A stretch of DNA of 64,000 nucleotides, taken from Hyphodiscus hymeniophilus (taxonomy: Eukaryota > Ascomycota > Leotiomycetes > Helotiales > Hyphodiscaceae). Location of the stretch: positions 62,001-126,000 of the forward strand of contig VNKQ01000021.1 of assembly GCA_016508695.1 (NCBI GenBank). Direction: 5' to 3'. The position numbers were made by a program, and so were the translations under genes. The stretch's first letter is position 1; every line of letters begins with the position of its first letter. Below are positions 1 through 11,800 of the stretch, in pieces. The notes beneath the pieces were generated by a model, which worked only from the letters and a program-made list of their open reading frames with translations, was not told the DNA's origin and ran no database searches.

Positions 1-489
1 GCCATCCAAGAGGCTCTCAGAGAGGTCCATTTAGCAGAGAGAATACTTCGCCTCGGTGGTCTAGATGGAAAGCTGACGACTGAATTACTTTCTATGGGCC
101 AAAGGCAGCTTCTCTGCATGGCTAGGGCAATACTCAGGAAGAGCAAGCTTGTTCTCCTTGATGAGGCGTGTAGCAAGTGAGTTCCCTCCTTGCGACTTCG
201 ACTTTCTTCCTGGACCATTCATCTCCGTGTACGGATTGCAACGAATAGATAAATTAACGTGAGCTTTTACAGTGTTGATGATGATACAGCTGCTGTCATG
301 CAGCGATGCATTCGGAAAAGCTTTCCACACGCGACGGTCATTGCTGTCGATCACAATGTCCGCAACTTCCATGGTTTTGATCAGGTATTTGTCATGGATA
401 ATGGGCACGTTGCTGAAACAGGTATACCAGAATCATTATTGCAAACAGAGTCAAAGTTCAAGGAATTGTGGACGCTGGGTCATTCTTGA
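1..489 (+). CDS. ABC transporter, C-terminal part of the second nucleotide-binding domain (partial)
   Basis: Only the 3' end is in the window, so the reading frame is open at base 1. Exon 1-176 encodes the ABC signature (LSMGQRQ) followed by Walker B (LVLLDEAC). A 96-nt GT-AG intron (177-272) follows. Exon 273-489 encodes the D-loop region (VDDDTAA), the H-loop with the switch histidine (VIAVDHNV) and a C-terminal tail ending in GHS. The ending VFVMDNGHVAETGIPESLL is typical of full-size fungal ABCC (MRP-like) exporters, which pump conjugates or drugs out of the cell or into the vacuole. The subfamily is inferred from this tail only. Whether it belongs to the adjacent metabolite cluster cannot be told. 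Confidence 0.85.
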
Positions 490-1745
490 AGCGGGTGCGA
501 TAGATACGTAGTAAAAGGAGAAGCTGCAGAAGGGCGAATCCAGATATGAGAGTACGTTGAAGATGCGATACTTACAAAATGATTGGATAAAATTGAAAAA
601 GTGATTATAATGGAAGTGAAAGTAAACCGCGTTTTGAACTTGACTCTCTATAACTTGATCTTCAGACCTAGAATCCATCAACACTAGAGCGTAACCCTTA
701 GATCCCTCTGCAAAGTAAATTCTATAGATAGCATCAAGGGTAATGTGCATTAAGGCTTCAAACGGCACTGCCGAAAATTGGCATATATGTCCTTAGTTTA
801 ATCAAATTCCGCCATTTATACATCTAATCATCCTTTGTAGCTCTTCCTTACATCATAGCAATGGCCGCTAGTCAAAAGTTCCTGAACTCCAGGACCTGGG
901 GGAATGCTGACCGTTGCTGACTTTGTGGAGAAGTGGGAAGTCGCCAGGCTGACTGTACCTTCGAAAAGGACTCTCTCCCTATTACAAATCCAGATCACAT
1001 GCATCAACACTTATGTGACAGGATTATTTACTTACGAGCTGTCCTCAGCTTACATACATTTAGATAGACAGCACAGACTTTTCATATTAGTCCCGTAATT
1101 CCACATGGCCTTGCTCTGACACTCTGTATGGAGAATCGCGGCGATACGTCCTGGGATCACAGGGGACAACCAGGGTTCAAGCATGTAAATTTGTACAGTT
1201 AACACTACTTGGGCCCGTAAGGTACAGTAAGCTGAAGCTATTCGGATATCATCTGCATAATATTGTTTGATTCTTGTACTATTCCTGGTAGCTTAGTAGA
1301 GATCGAAGGATCTGTTTCCAGCGGAATATCTCTCTCTACGTAGCTTCTTTCAGCACCAAGGCAACCAAAACCAAGTGTCGTAACAAGGGAAGTCGTACGA
1401 TTGAGAGAGAGCTTAATTCTTGATGCTCAAATACGTATGCCATCAGATTATGGCCACAAGGGGCTTATTAGATCTAACGGCCACATCTTAAACATTTTGT
1501 TGGTGACTAGACCGTGGCATAGTTCTCTTTCTGCTCTCATCAACCTCCGGAATGATGCAATCTCCTCAACTTGTTCGTAATTCCCTCTACTATGTTCCAT
1601 GAGCAATTTCCAAGTCTTCCTTATTCCCCAACTGCAAGCTGACTAACTTCGACAGCAACGATGCGCCTCGAGCCAAGCCCAATCAAACGGCTTATCCAAA
1701 CCCTTTCAAGCCACTCCAAACTGGTTCACATGGGAAACTCAGCCC
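490..1745. other. Intergenic region, no gene seen
   Basis: No reading frame here resembles a known protein. The last 100 bases hold a good branch point (CTGACTAAC near 1640) and an AG at 1654-1655 in the frame of the following dioxygenase, so a short upstream coding exon of that gene may lie around 1540-1600. I could not join one in frame. Confidence 0.5.
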
Positions 1746-2738
1746 ATGTCTAGACAGGCCTTGGAAGATCTTTTCCAAAATGTCATTCCTGCAATAGACA
1801 TACCGGATTTCCTGTCCCCAGCAGAATGCGAAAAATCGGCTGAAGTGGTTGCCTCGCATCACATGGTGAGAGCTGCTGCCCTGATATCCTTGGAAGGGGG
1901 AATTGGCTAATATTTTGGTCAGAGCACATATCCTGGAATGGTTCCATATGTAGGGAAAATAGGTGTAACACAATTTGAGCATCCTGATGGTAAGCAGACG
2001 CGATTTAACCAGAGCTTGAAATTCTGTTTTTCTAACTTGAGGCCCACCATCATCAGATAAGGAGTTGTATTTCAGCAAAGCTAAGGTGGCAACATCACTA
2101 CTAGATCGATTTAAAAGTGAACTCAATATCGACGTCGTTACCCGTGTGATTGAGGCTTTGAAGCAGGTAACATCTCTTCCGGTCCGAATCGCCAAAGAAG
2201 GGGATAAGAAATACTTTGTTGGTCTGCTACGCTGTGTCAACTCTTCGGCCCTCATTCATGCAGACTATGGACCATTTGTAAGTTCACCGCGTTCTCAGAA
2301 GCAATATTTTCTGTGAAGTAACGATCCACGTAGGACGGCCCGGACTGGGAAATTGGCCATATTGTCTCGCAAATAACTTGGAACGTCCTTCTAAAGCAAG
2401 TATCGGGCGGGGAGAGCATTATCTATGGTAGGCAGTGGCAAGGGAAGATTGATGACAAAGCCTTCAAAAAGCCAAATAGTTATGGCTATTCGCCTACCGC
2501 AGTCGAAGGAGGAAGATTCAAAGTTTTGCAGCCGAAAGAGGGACATCTTACATTCTTCAATTCTCGGTACGCTGACCCCACAGAGAAAACGATTGCTTTA
2601 CTAACGCCACGAGGCAGTAATTTTCACGAGGTCAAAGCTGTTGATAAGCCAGAGGAGCAACGCTACACAGTAAGCTCGTTTATTGGATTACTTCCTGAGA
2701 GTTATCCTGGAGGTTCTGCTATAATCTTGTGGTCGTAG
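1746..2738 (+). CDS. 2-oxoglutarate/Fe(II)-dependent dioxygenase-like protein (five exons)
   Basis: Exons 1746-1865, 1923-1989, 2057-2277, 2334-2566 and 2618-2738 join in frame into about 253 residues, each junction with GT and AG ends. The fold signature is that of small fungal 2OG-Fe(II) oxygenases: the N-terminal segment IPAIDIPDFLSPAECEKS, the iron-binding His-x-Asp in LIHADYGPF, the distal iron-binding His in NFHEV (formed across the last intron), and an Arg in QRYTVSSFIG placed to bind 2-oxoglutarate. Such enzymes hydroxylate, desaturate or epoxidise small molecules or proteins. The substrate is unknown. The start is the first Met before the conserved region; an upstream exon is possible. 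It lies tail-to-tail with the P450, so it could be a tailoring enzyme of the HR-PKS cluster (inference). Confidence 0.7.
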
Positions 2739-3384
2739 ATGAGGTGTTGCAGTGGCGCAAATACCTGTCTCGTCAATTCTCTGCTGGAACAACTCTCCGA
2801 AATAAAATTTACCTCATGGACAAGGGGTAGTCAGCTTTTAGAAAATCTTCCCCCAGAAAGTAAACGCTGTTGCATTTTTATATGACATGTGTATTTTGAT
2901 AAGTTTACATAAGTTTTGAGTACGAAGCGTCTCTAGAACAAATTTTTGTGCCTTGATTCCTCGCGCGAACCGCAACTGTGGCAGAGCGCAGTAACGATAG
3001 TACAGCAATGTTCTTGATTCCCCCATAGCTGTATTAGAGACCAAAGAATCGTCCGCATGAGTCTGTCAGTGACGCAGAAAAAGGGCCGCACTGAGTAAAT
3101 TGAGAATTATAAGTATGCGGTACTTATTCCAGTTCGATTCACCTAGAACGACTGTAGCGATCACAATTCTCACTCCAGGTTGTTACTCTACCTCCGTATA
3201 GGTAGACTGGCAAGGGTATCATCCCACATAATCCTAGGCTTTGTCTAATATGGCTTGGTCTACATTCTATTTCTTTTTATCTGCGTCGCATTCTAGAATG
3301 CCTTGATATCCCCGTTAAGTCTGTCCACGACCACTGCTCCTAGCTACTAACAAAGTTCTCCTGGCCACCAACCAGAAAGAAATT
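2739..3384. other. Convergent intergenic region
   Basis: The 3' ends of the dioxygenase (plus strand) and the P450 (minus strand) face each other here. I see no gene or clear element. Confidence 0.5.
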
Positions 3385-5161
3385 TCAAACCTGCATTTGA
3401 CGTCGTTTGAACCTCAGGTAAGGGCCCTCATGCGCCGCAGTAATGTGATCACGCATCATGAACTCATCAGGATGACAGCTGAACCCAGACGAGACCTCCC
3501 CCAGCCCACGTTCAAAATCAAGGTCCCAGAGGAGACTGGCCATAGTCAAATTCAGCTCTAGAAGAGCCAGACTCTTTCCCACACAGCCTCGCGGACCAGT
3601 AGAAAAAGCCAAGAAAGAACGATTGAAGACATCGGATATCGAGGAATTCGCGAACCATCGTTCTGGCTTATAGATGAAAGGTTCGGGGTAGTATTGTGCT
3701 TGATGCTGGATACTATAGGTCCCAATACCAACATCACAGCCTTGGGGAATGAATTTTCCATCAATCATGGCTCCACCCTTTTGGACTTCTCTCCAAGGAG
3801 GGCTTCCAGCAGGTGGTGACATTCGCAAGGCCTCGGTGATGCAGGCGCGCAGATATACACATGAATTAAGCTTGGCTCCTCCTTGGATGTCCTCTTTAGA
3901 CGTAAAAACAGATCTTACTTCCTTCACTGCCTGGGTGTAAGCTTCTTTGTTTCTGCTGAGATAGAAAAATGTGGCAGCCAAAGCTGTTGCAGTCGTGTCT
4001 GATCCTAAACCTAGTATCAATTACCTGGAGATGGTGATGAAGTTGGAATATATACCGGCTACAATTAATGTCGTTGCTTCAGCTGCAATCTGAGAGGCGC
4101 TTAGTCGCTCCTGAGTTGCCGGATCTACACTGTTTAGCAGGCGCGAGAAGACGTCAGGGTAGTCGGCCTTAAGAGATCGATCTTTGATCATCTTCACGAC
4201 AAACTTGACGAAGATACTTCTAGCGGCGATTGCTTGTGGAAAGAAGTACTTATCCAGTCTGAAATTCTTGACCTTCCTGGCCTGGAACAGAACGCTCATG
4301 CGCACATTAGACTGGGCAATACTCGTCATAATATCCTTGTACTCGTTATTCTCAAGTGTGTTGTAGTCGGCGCTGAAGATTATATTGGACATCATGTCAA
4401 AGGTGTGATAATCGCCTGTGAAGCTATCAGGTTGTGCTGCCAATGATACAGATCAGCGGGGTTACTTACACCACTTTGACATGTCGAGGACCGGCGACCA
4501 TTCAAATTCTCTGCTTTGAAGGAGGTATGCACATAGTTTCTCGGCTTGAGATAGAATGATGGGCTCAAAAGCTCGAACATTGGTTTCTGATAGACACTGG
4601 CCGATTATTCGTCTTCTCTTGCTGTGTTCCTTAGTGTCTCGCATTGTGAAAGTGTTGGGGCTCCGGTGAACCAGGCTCTCGTAAGCAGTTGATTTTGTGA
4701 CATTTTTGCGATGTCCGTAGATGTCTGTTGTGGTCAACGACATCCCGCATATTTCTTAGGCTATAAGAGACTCTACCTGAAGCTGCGGCGGTGGTGTTGA
4801 AGAGAATACGATTTGGTGCATAGCGTATCGAGGGGCCTGATGTTTGATTCCTATTAGCATCTCAGGCATAGCATCCTCTTGAAAGGCGGAAACATACCGT
4901 ATTTCTCATGAGCTTTGAAGATGTCAATATGAATATCGCCTTTCCATGCATGGTATGCCGAATATAGTGGGCTTATTTTGGCAAAGAACGGTCCGGGAAA
5001 ACCAGCCAAAGGATGAAAGTACAGTCGATAGATATACTTCAAAGCATACTATGTCCAGTCAGTGATGTTCACGCAGGAGAGATTTTCATCTAAATGGGAA
5101 ACTCTACGAATCCTACTGCCAAGCTGGCTAATATCAAGATGCTGTTTTGCAAGTCGTACAT
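3385..5161 (-). CDS. Cytochrome P450 monooxygenase (six exons)
   Basis: Exons on the minus strand: 5161-5108, 5048-4898, 4836-4777, 4724-4470, 4415-4056 and 4010-3385, giving about 501 residues, a normal P450 length. The N terminus is a membrane anchor (ILILASLAVGF) followed by the FHPLAGFPGP proline-rich hinge. Further in are IYGHRKNVTKS (B-C region), the I-helix oxygen-activation motif (AGLGSDTTA, formed across the last intron), the K-helix ExxR (EALR) and the haem loop FSTGPRGCVGKSLA with the ligand Cys. It is an ER-bound haem oxygenase, apparently intact. It is divergent from the HR-PKS across a 662-bp shared promoter, so it is probably a tailoring enzyme for that product. The exact reaction is not predictable. 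Confidence 0.88.
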
Positions 5162-5823
5162 TATTGTAATCAGATTTTGCGGAGGTAGCTGGAGCGAGAA
5201 GAGACCTTCGTAGCCGGTCTAGATGGCCGAATCAGAGATTGTGATGTAGCAAATATCTACAACGAATACCAAGTTAAGCACACTCCATGAAATTTTCCGC
5301 TTCTCTGATACTCCTTTGGATTGCAAGTATGCTGTGAGATCTGCATAGTAATTGCTTCACTCGCCATGATGTAAGGGATTACGGTGGGAATACTGGGTAT
5401 CTACATCTCCGTTCTGACACGTGTTATTCCCACATATTTCATTGTTGTTGCCCTCGTGTCAGACCTAGTCAGATCCCCATTCTCAAGTAATCCGGGTAAG
5501 TGGCCCATGTCACGTGATAGTCTCTTGCTGATTTTGGAGAGTGAGCTTACACCGTATGTTTGAGCTCCTTCTCTAATTGTTGCTTTTGAGCTGTGACAGC
5601 CTCTTCGGGAATGGTTCCTGGGGCTGATTGGCATCACGATTACTGCTGAACTAACGGCCATATAGTTGAAATTGGAATATATAGCAAATCGGTTGACAGG
5701 GACAATATAATGAATCAAGCTATTTAGCTCCATGGTGACATTAAGATAAGAGATCTGAAGTCGCCAAGTAGTCAAGTTTATAACCATAAATATTGATAAA
5801 ATTGATGAGTACTTGGCGCCACA
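5162..5823. promoter_or_regulatory. Divergent promoter between P450 and HR-PKS
   Basis: 662 bp separate the two start codons, which point away from each other. This is the usual arrangement of co-regulated cluster genes. I found no exact AflR-type site (TCGSWNNSCGR) in it, in contrast to the second cluster. Confidence 0.5.
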
Positions 5824-8800
5824 ATGGCTCCCAGCGGTGGAAGGTATGAGCACAATTCAAGCACAGGAATGGAGAGCAAGGTGCCATCAAATTCGTCATG
5901 GACATCCGTCACTCCTCCCATGGAAGATGATCCCATCGTTATTGTAGGAGTTGGTACGTTCAAAATTTACTGATGCATGTGAAAAGATTTTGATTTTCCT
6001 ATTAGGGTGCAGGTTACCGGGAGCCGTGTCCTCGGCTTCTGAGTTATGGGACTTACTCAAAGAAGGGCGATCAGGCCAATGCGACTTTCCAAAGTCCCGT
6101 TTGAACATAGAGAGCTTTTATCATAAGGGCGGTCTTCATCCAGGAAGCATATCTATGAAAGGAGGGTATTTTCTGGATGATGACATATCTCAATTCGAGA
6201 ACGGTGTCTTCGGCATCAACAATCTCGAGGCAACCTACATGGACCCCCAACAACGAAAGCTGCTTGAGGTTGTGTACGAGTGCTTTGAGAATTCGGGCTC
6301 AACCCTTGAAGAAGTCTCAGGGAAGAACATTGGTTGCTATGTGGGGAGCTTTGGTATTGATTTTCAAATGATGCAAGCCCGAGATCCTGAGTACTACCAC
6401 CGTTATTCCATGTCCGGAATGGGTACCACAATTCTGGGTAACAGAATCAGCCATGCGTTCAATTTGACAGGTCCTAGGAAAGTCATCATTTCATTGAAAA
6501 TTGCATAATGTCCATGCTAACAACTTGTGTAGTCTTGCTCTGGATACTGCCTGTTCATCCTCGCTATACTGTTTACACGTCGCTTGCCAGGCATTAGCGA
6601 ACAACGAGTGTGATGGCGCTATTGTGGCTGCTGCAAACCTCCTTCAGGGTCCTGACCAGCAAATCGCAATCATGAAAGTAGGAGTGCTTTCGCCGACTTC
6701 GACCTGCCATGTGTTCGATGCCGCCGCTGATGGGTATGGTCGAGGCGAAGGGGTTAACGCTCTGTACATCAAACGCATGTCCGATGCGATACGAAATAAC
6801 GACCCAATACATGGAGTTATCCGTGCAACGGCGATCAATTCGCAAGTGCCTCCATTACACTGAAATCTAGGATGCTGACTTTTATATAGTAATGGTAACA
6901 CGCCAGGAATAACCACGCCAAGTGTCAAAGGCCAAGAAGCGGTCATACGAAAGGCATACCAAGCAGCTGGCCTAGACTTCTCTCAAACGGGCTACGTCGA
7001 ATGTCATGGAACAGGGACCGCCGTGGGTGACCCGATCGAGGTGCAAGCTTTGGCAAATGTTTTTAGTAAGACCAGGGAGCCAGGAAATCCACTATTAATT
7101 GGATCTGTAAGCACAGGGAAGGATCTGAACATTGACTATGCTAACTGCCTTTGAGGTTAAGTCAAATCTCGGGCATGCAGAAGCCGCCAGTGGACTTTCA
7201 AGTATTATCAAGACGGCATTGATCCTCCAGCACGGTCAGATACCTCCCACTGTTGGTATCACTAGAATAAACCCTAAGAGTGAGTGAGAGGTCTCATCTA
7301 AGGTAGGTATTGATTCTGCTAATGCTTCCCTAGTCAAGTGCGAAGAGTGGAATATAAAAGTTCCTACTGAAGTGACGCAATGGCCACAAACCGCTACGAT
7401 AGGAGCTGTCAGGAGAGCAAGTATAAATTCATTTGGCTAAGGCGGTGCCAATGCTCACGCCATCCTGGAATCACTTGATTCGTACCTACACTCAAGCCTA
7501 CCAGTGGAGAAGCCAGTTCCAGATACGGATGAACAATCTTTCCTCATCCCATTCTCAGGTACAAGCCAGGCTTCGCTGGAGAAGCAAATTGCTGCCTTCT
7601 CTAACTTGGAGGCTGAGGTGAGTATCCAGGAACTCGCGTATGCATTATCCACGGGGCGTTCTCGTCATGACTATAGGGCCTACCTACAGGCCACTCAAAT
7701 GACGTTGAAGGAATCACTCCAGTCTACTGAGCTGGTCAGCGGTCGGAAAGGTCATGACCTCCATGACTTTGCGTTTATCTTCACAGGCCAAGGTGCCCAG
7801 TGGGCTGGAATGGGCAAAGAATTATACCAACGTTTTCCTCAATTTCGCGCCGTCATTGAGGACATGAACCAAGCCTTACAGGATATTCCTGAAAGACCAG
7901 ACTGGCAACTACAAGGTAAGTTATAAGTATGTCCCCTCGGTTCCTGATCGCTAACATCATGTTTCAGATGTTCTTCAAGAGATCCCAGAGGGCAGCAGTA
8001 TAAACGATCCCACATTTGCTCAACCTCTTGTCACGGCTATCCAAGTAGGCATGGTGGAACTTCTGACGGGCTGGGGTATCAAGCCCAGTGCTGTCCTTGG
8101 CCATTCATCGGGTATGTAGCAACAGCAAATCACTCTCTTTGTTCTTCTGTTTTCAAGCTGAATGATATCCCTGTAGGTGAAATGGCTGCTGCGTTTGCAG
8201 CTGGCATCCTGACAGCACGACAAGCAATTTTGGTGGCACACTACCGTGGCTACTGCGCTTTGCAGTGTAAAGTCGAAGGAGGAATGCTTGCCGCCGCTCT
8301 TAGTCCTGTCCAAGCGGAAGCTGAGATTGCGGAGTGTTCAGTGGAAGGTAAAGTTGCCGTTGCATGTCTCAACTCGGCCGAAAGTGTGACTATTAGTGGC
8401 GAGCTGGACGCGATCACTCTTCTTCATGCACATCTCAAGTCGAAGAAAGTTCTTTGCAAAAAGCTCGACACGGGAAACCGTGCATACCACTCTTCGTTGA
8501 TGAGAGAGGTTACCGGGCTGTTTGAAGACCTTGTGACTTCTGCTATTGGCCCAACACAACCTCCAGTCTCCGATGTTGAGATGATATCCTCAGTTACAGA
8601 GGGGCAAATCTCGGAGGCTGTGGGAGGTCGCTATTTCCGCCTGAATGCAGAATTGCCTGTAAAGTTTGCGGGTGGTCTGGAGTTTATGCTTGCAAATCGT
8701 CCAGCACACCTGATAGAGATTGGCCCGCATTGTGCGCTGGAGACTCCCATTAAGCAGACGCTCAAGAAGATGGGACTAGACGATAACAGCGTCACTTACT

Positions 8801-11800
8801 CCTCAGCCCTGACCCGCGGCAAGAATGCTGTTGGCTGCTTATTTGCACTGGCTGGAAAGCTCTTCATCAGTGGATATCCAGTTCGTCTCGACAAGGTCAA
8901 CGATGCTGCTTTTCCATCTGCTTCGTACGCCACCAAAAGATCGTTGTTCGCCCAAATGCCGTCCTTCCAGTGGAGTTACAGTGATTTGCCAGTTGCTGAG
9001 CCCAGAGCGAGCAAAGAGTTCCGCCTTCGCCATTTTGTTCGCCATGATCTTCAGGGGTCTCAAGTTCCTGGTGGTAGTGGCTCCGAGGTGATCTGGCGGA
9101 ACATGCTGAACATGAAGGATATTGGCTGGATGAAAGATCACAAGCTAGATGAGAAGATTGTCTTCCCCGGAGCGGGATATCTGGCTATGGCTATTGAGGT
9201 CATCGGGCAGGAGTTCGAGAGTGCTGGCAGGACATTACAACGAGTCTCTCTGCGAGATGTCAACATTCTTGCTCCTCTTGCCCTAATAGCCGATGGTGGG
9301 ACCTTGGAACTATTCACCACCATGCGAAGCCATAGACTGTCTGCCGTGAGCGTTTCGAAGATCTGGAGGCAGTTTGAGATTTGCTCGGTTGAGGGCGAGT
9401 CACGTTCTCAGCACGTGGTCGGATGGGTGTCAGGCGAAGCGAGATCAAAGGATATCGTCTCCAGCTTCGACAGCACAACCAAAGCTGGCGAATTTACGAA
9501 GGGGAACTCAAACAGTTGGTATAACCGCTTCATCGCTTTAGGCTTGAATTTTGGGGAAGCCTTCCAGTCCTTGCAAGATATCCGCACGCCAAAAGGCAAT
9601 TCGAGCAATCGAGCCATTGCCAGAACGGTTCCGGGTATTGGACAGCGAGAAACAGACATATCTCAGTCCCGATACATATTGCATCCAGTTCTCATAGACG
9701 CCATCCTACAAACCGCAATCATTGCCAGTGCTGCAGGCCAAATCGACAAAGTTTCAGCCAAGGTTCCGGTTGCTTTTGGGACGGTCGAGCTGGACATTGA
9801 TGCTGCACGGCAATGTACAGATGTCACGACCATCGAGGCTGCTGCGTTCCTGACAGGAGTAAGCACTGTAAGGTCACAAGGCGAGCTGCGTGATGATGGC
9901 AAAGGCAGTATTATCATGAAGATGAGCGATGTTCGCCTGACTTCTTATTACGGAGCTTCTCGTCTTGGATCGAGTTCTGAACGCCAACCGATACAACGGG
10001 CCCTGTGGGGTGCAGATTTAATATACATGCTCGAGAGCAATCCAAAACAGCTGCAAGAGCTCTTTCGGACCAGTCACTTATGGAACCAGTTAGCAGGTGG
10101 TGATGCCATCCGACGAGTCCTTGAGCTGATGACTCGGAAAAATCCTCGGATGCATATCCTGCGGATCACAAGTACCATGAATGACCAGGCCTCCTTATTC
10201 CCCACCGGTGGGGGAAAGATGTGCTATAAGTCATATCAAGTGGCGGGTTTCCATGCTAAAGAGCTGAAGATCTCTGACCGCGTTGACGAAGAAGGGGCAG
10301 TTCTTGCTACTGATAGTCATTACGAAGGTCCCTACGACTTGGTGCTTCTCGACAATGTAAGTTTTTCAAGCAAGTCGTCAATCCTCGATTGGCTCACTAA
10401 CCTCCGTAGACGATTAATGGCGATGATGAGCAACTCTCGGCCATGACAGATGCTGTTCAACACCGACTCGCAGCTAATGGCATAATCGTGGCCCTCGGGA
10501 GTGATGTGGATTGGAAGACACCATTTTCCAACCATGTCCAAGCTTCAGTCCCAGACACAGAATCGATTCTACATTTGGCAGTCAAGAGTTTGGAAGAGGA
10601 GAAAGAGAACAAGTCTGGTTTCGGACACGTTATACTGGTACGCATCATGATGAATCTGTAGTTGTGGATCGTCTTCTAACAGGTTGCAGGTGCATGGCAA
10701 CAGAGATCTGTTCTTCACAGAGGCATTAGCTAAGAAGCTGCAACAATCAGATCATCGCACTGATATGCTTAGACTAGGCGATGTCACAGATGAGGCCCTG
10801 GCCACGAAAGCTTCTATCATTTGCACCTTCGAGCTCGATCGGCCGTACCTTGCCTACTCAACAGACGAGGAGTTCCGTGCGATACAGCGCATGGTAGACA
10901 CGGCTCACGATATTATTTGGTTAACCGCTGGCAATGTCACAAAAGGACTTCGACCTGAGTTTAGCGTCGTCACGGTCTGGCGCGTACAGCCATGCGTGAG
11001 CAACCTTCTCTAAGGTTTGTCACATACAACATCGATCAGCCGACTCAGGATATTGATTTCTCTGTGAATTCCATACTTTCGTTACTCAAGAACACCACGC
11101 GCTCTTTTGGCCAGGATCTGGAGTTCGCCCAGCGGGAGAAGTGTGTTTACATCAACAGGTTTGAGGTTGATGACACGCTGAATACCGTCTTCCGCCAAGG
11201 TCAAGAGAACGAGAAGAAGAGTGTGCCACTCAAGGAGGCAAAGCCTTGTGCCTTACAGATTGATCAAGCGGGTAGTTTCGACAGGATATCGTTCAAGAGC
11301 GATGACTCGGCAAAGACATCGCTTCCCCCTGACTTTGTGCAAATTAACGTGCAGTCGGTGGGCCTCAATGCAAAGGTATGTCTTGGGTTCCCCCTCCTTA
11401 AGATCCTGTATTTACGTTGGTAGGACGTCTATGTACTTGCTGGCAAGGTCGAGACCAAGAATGGAACCTGCACACTGGAGTACTCGGGTGTGGTTGAGAG
11501 AGTTGGATCAGACGTGACCTCTGTGTGCTCTAGAGACCGAGTCGTGACTTTGGTCCCGGGCCACTTTCGCACCTCGGAGAGATGTCCCGCGTGGGCGTGT
11601 CGAAAGCTGGAGGATGACGAGGACTACAATGTGAGAAGATACCTACCGATGGCCACATACGATTATCGAATGCGTCAGCTAACGTTGTCAAGGTCATGTC
11701 TACGTTGCCTGTCGCTTTCATGACGAGCTTGTATGGTCTGCGTTACTGTGCGCGACTTGCTCGTGGCGAGGTAGGCCCCGAAAAGACTTTTATCACGACA

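Noticed and set aside
1692..2255. 187-codon minus-strand open frame
   Set aside because: It is antisense to the dioxygenase exons, has no motifs, and the plus strand carries a full iron-binding triad.
4437..4469. 33-nt intron in the P450
   Set aside because: An AG 21 bases further on gives a normal-length intron and the conserved WCDYHTFD segment, so the longer intron was used.
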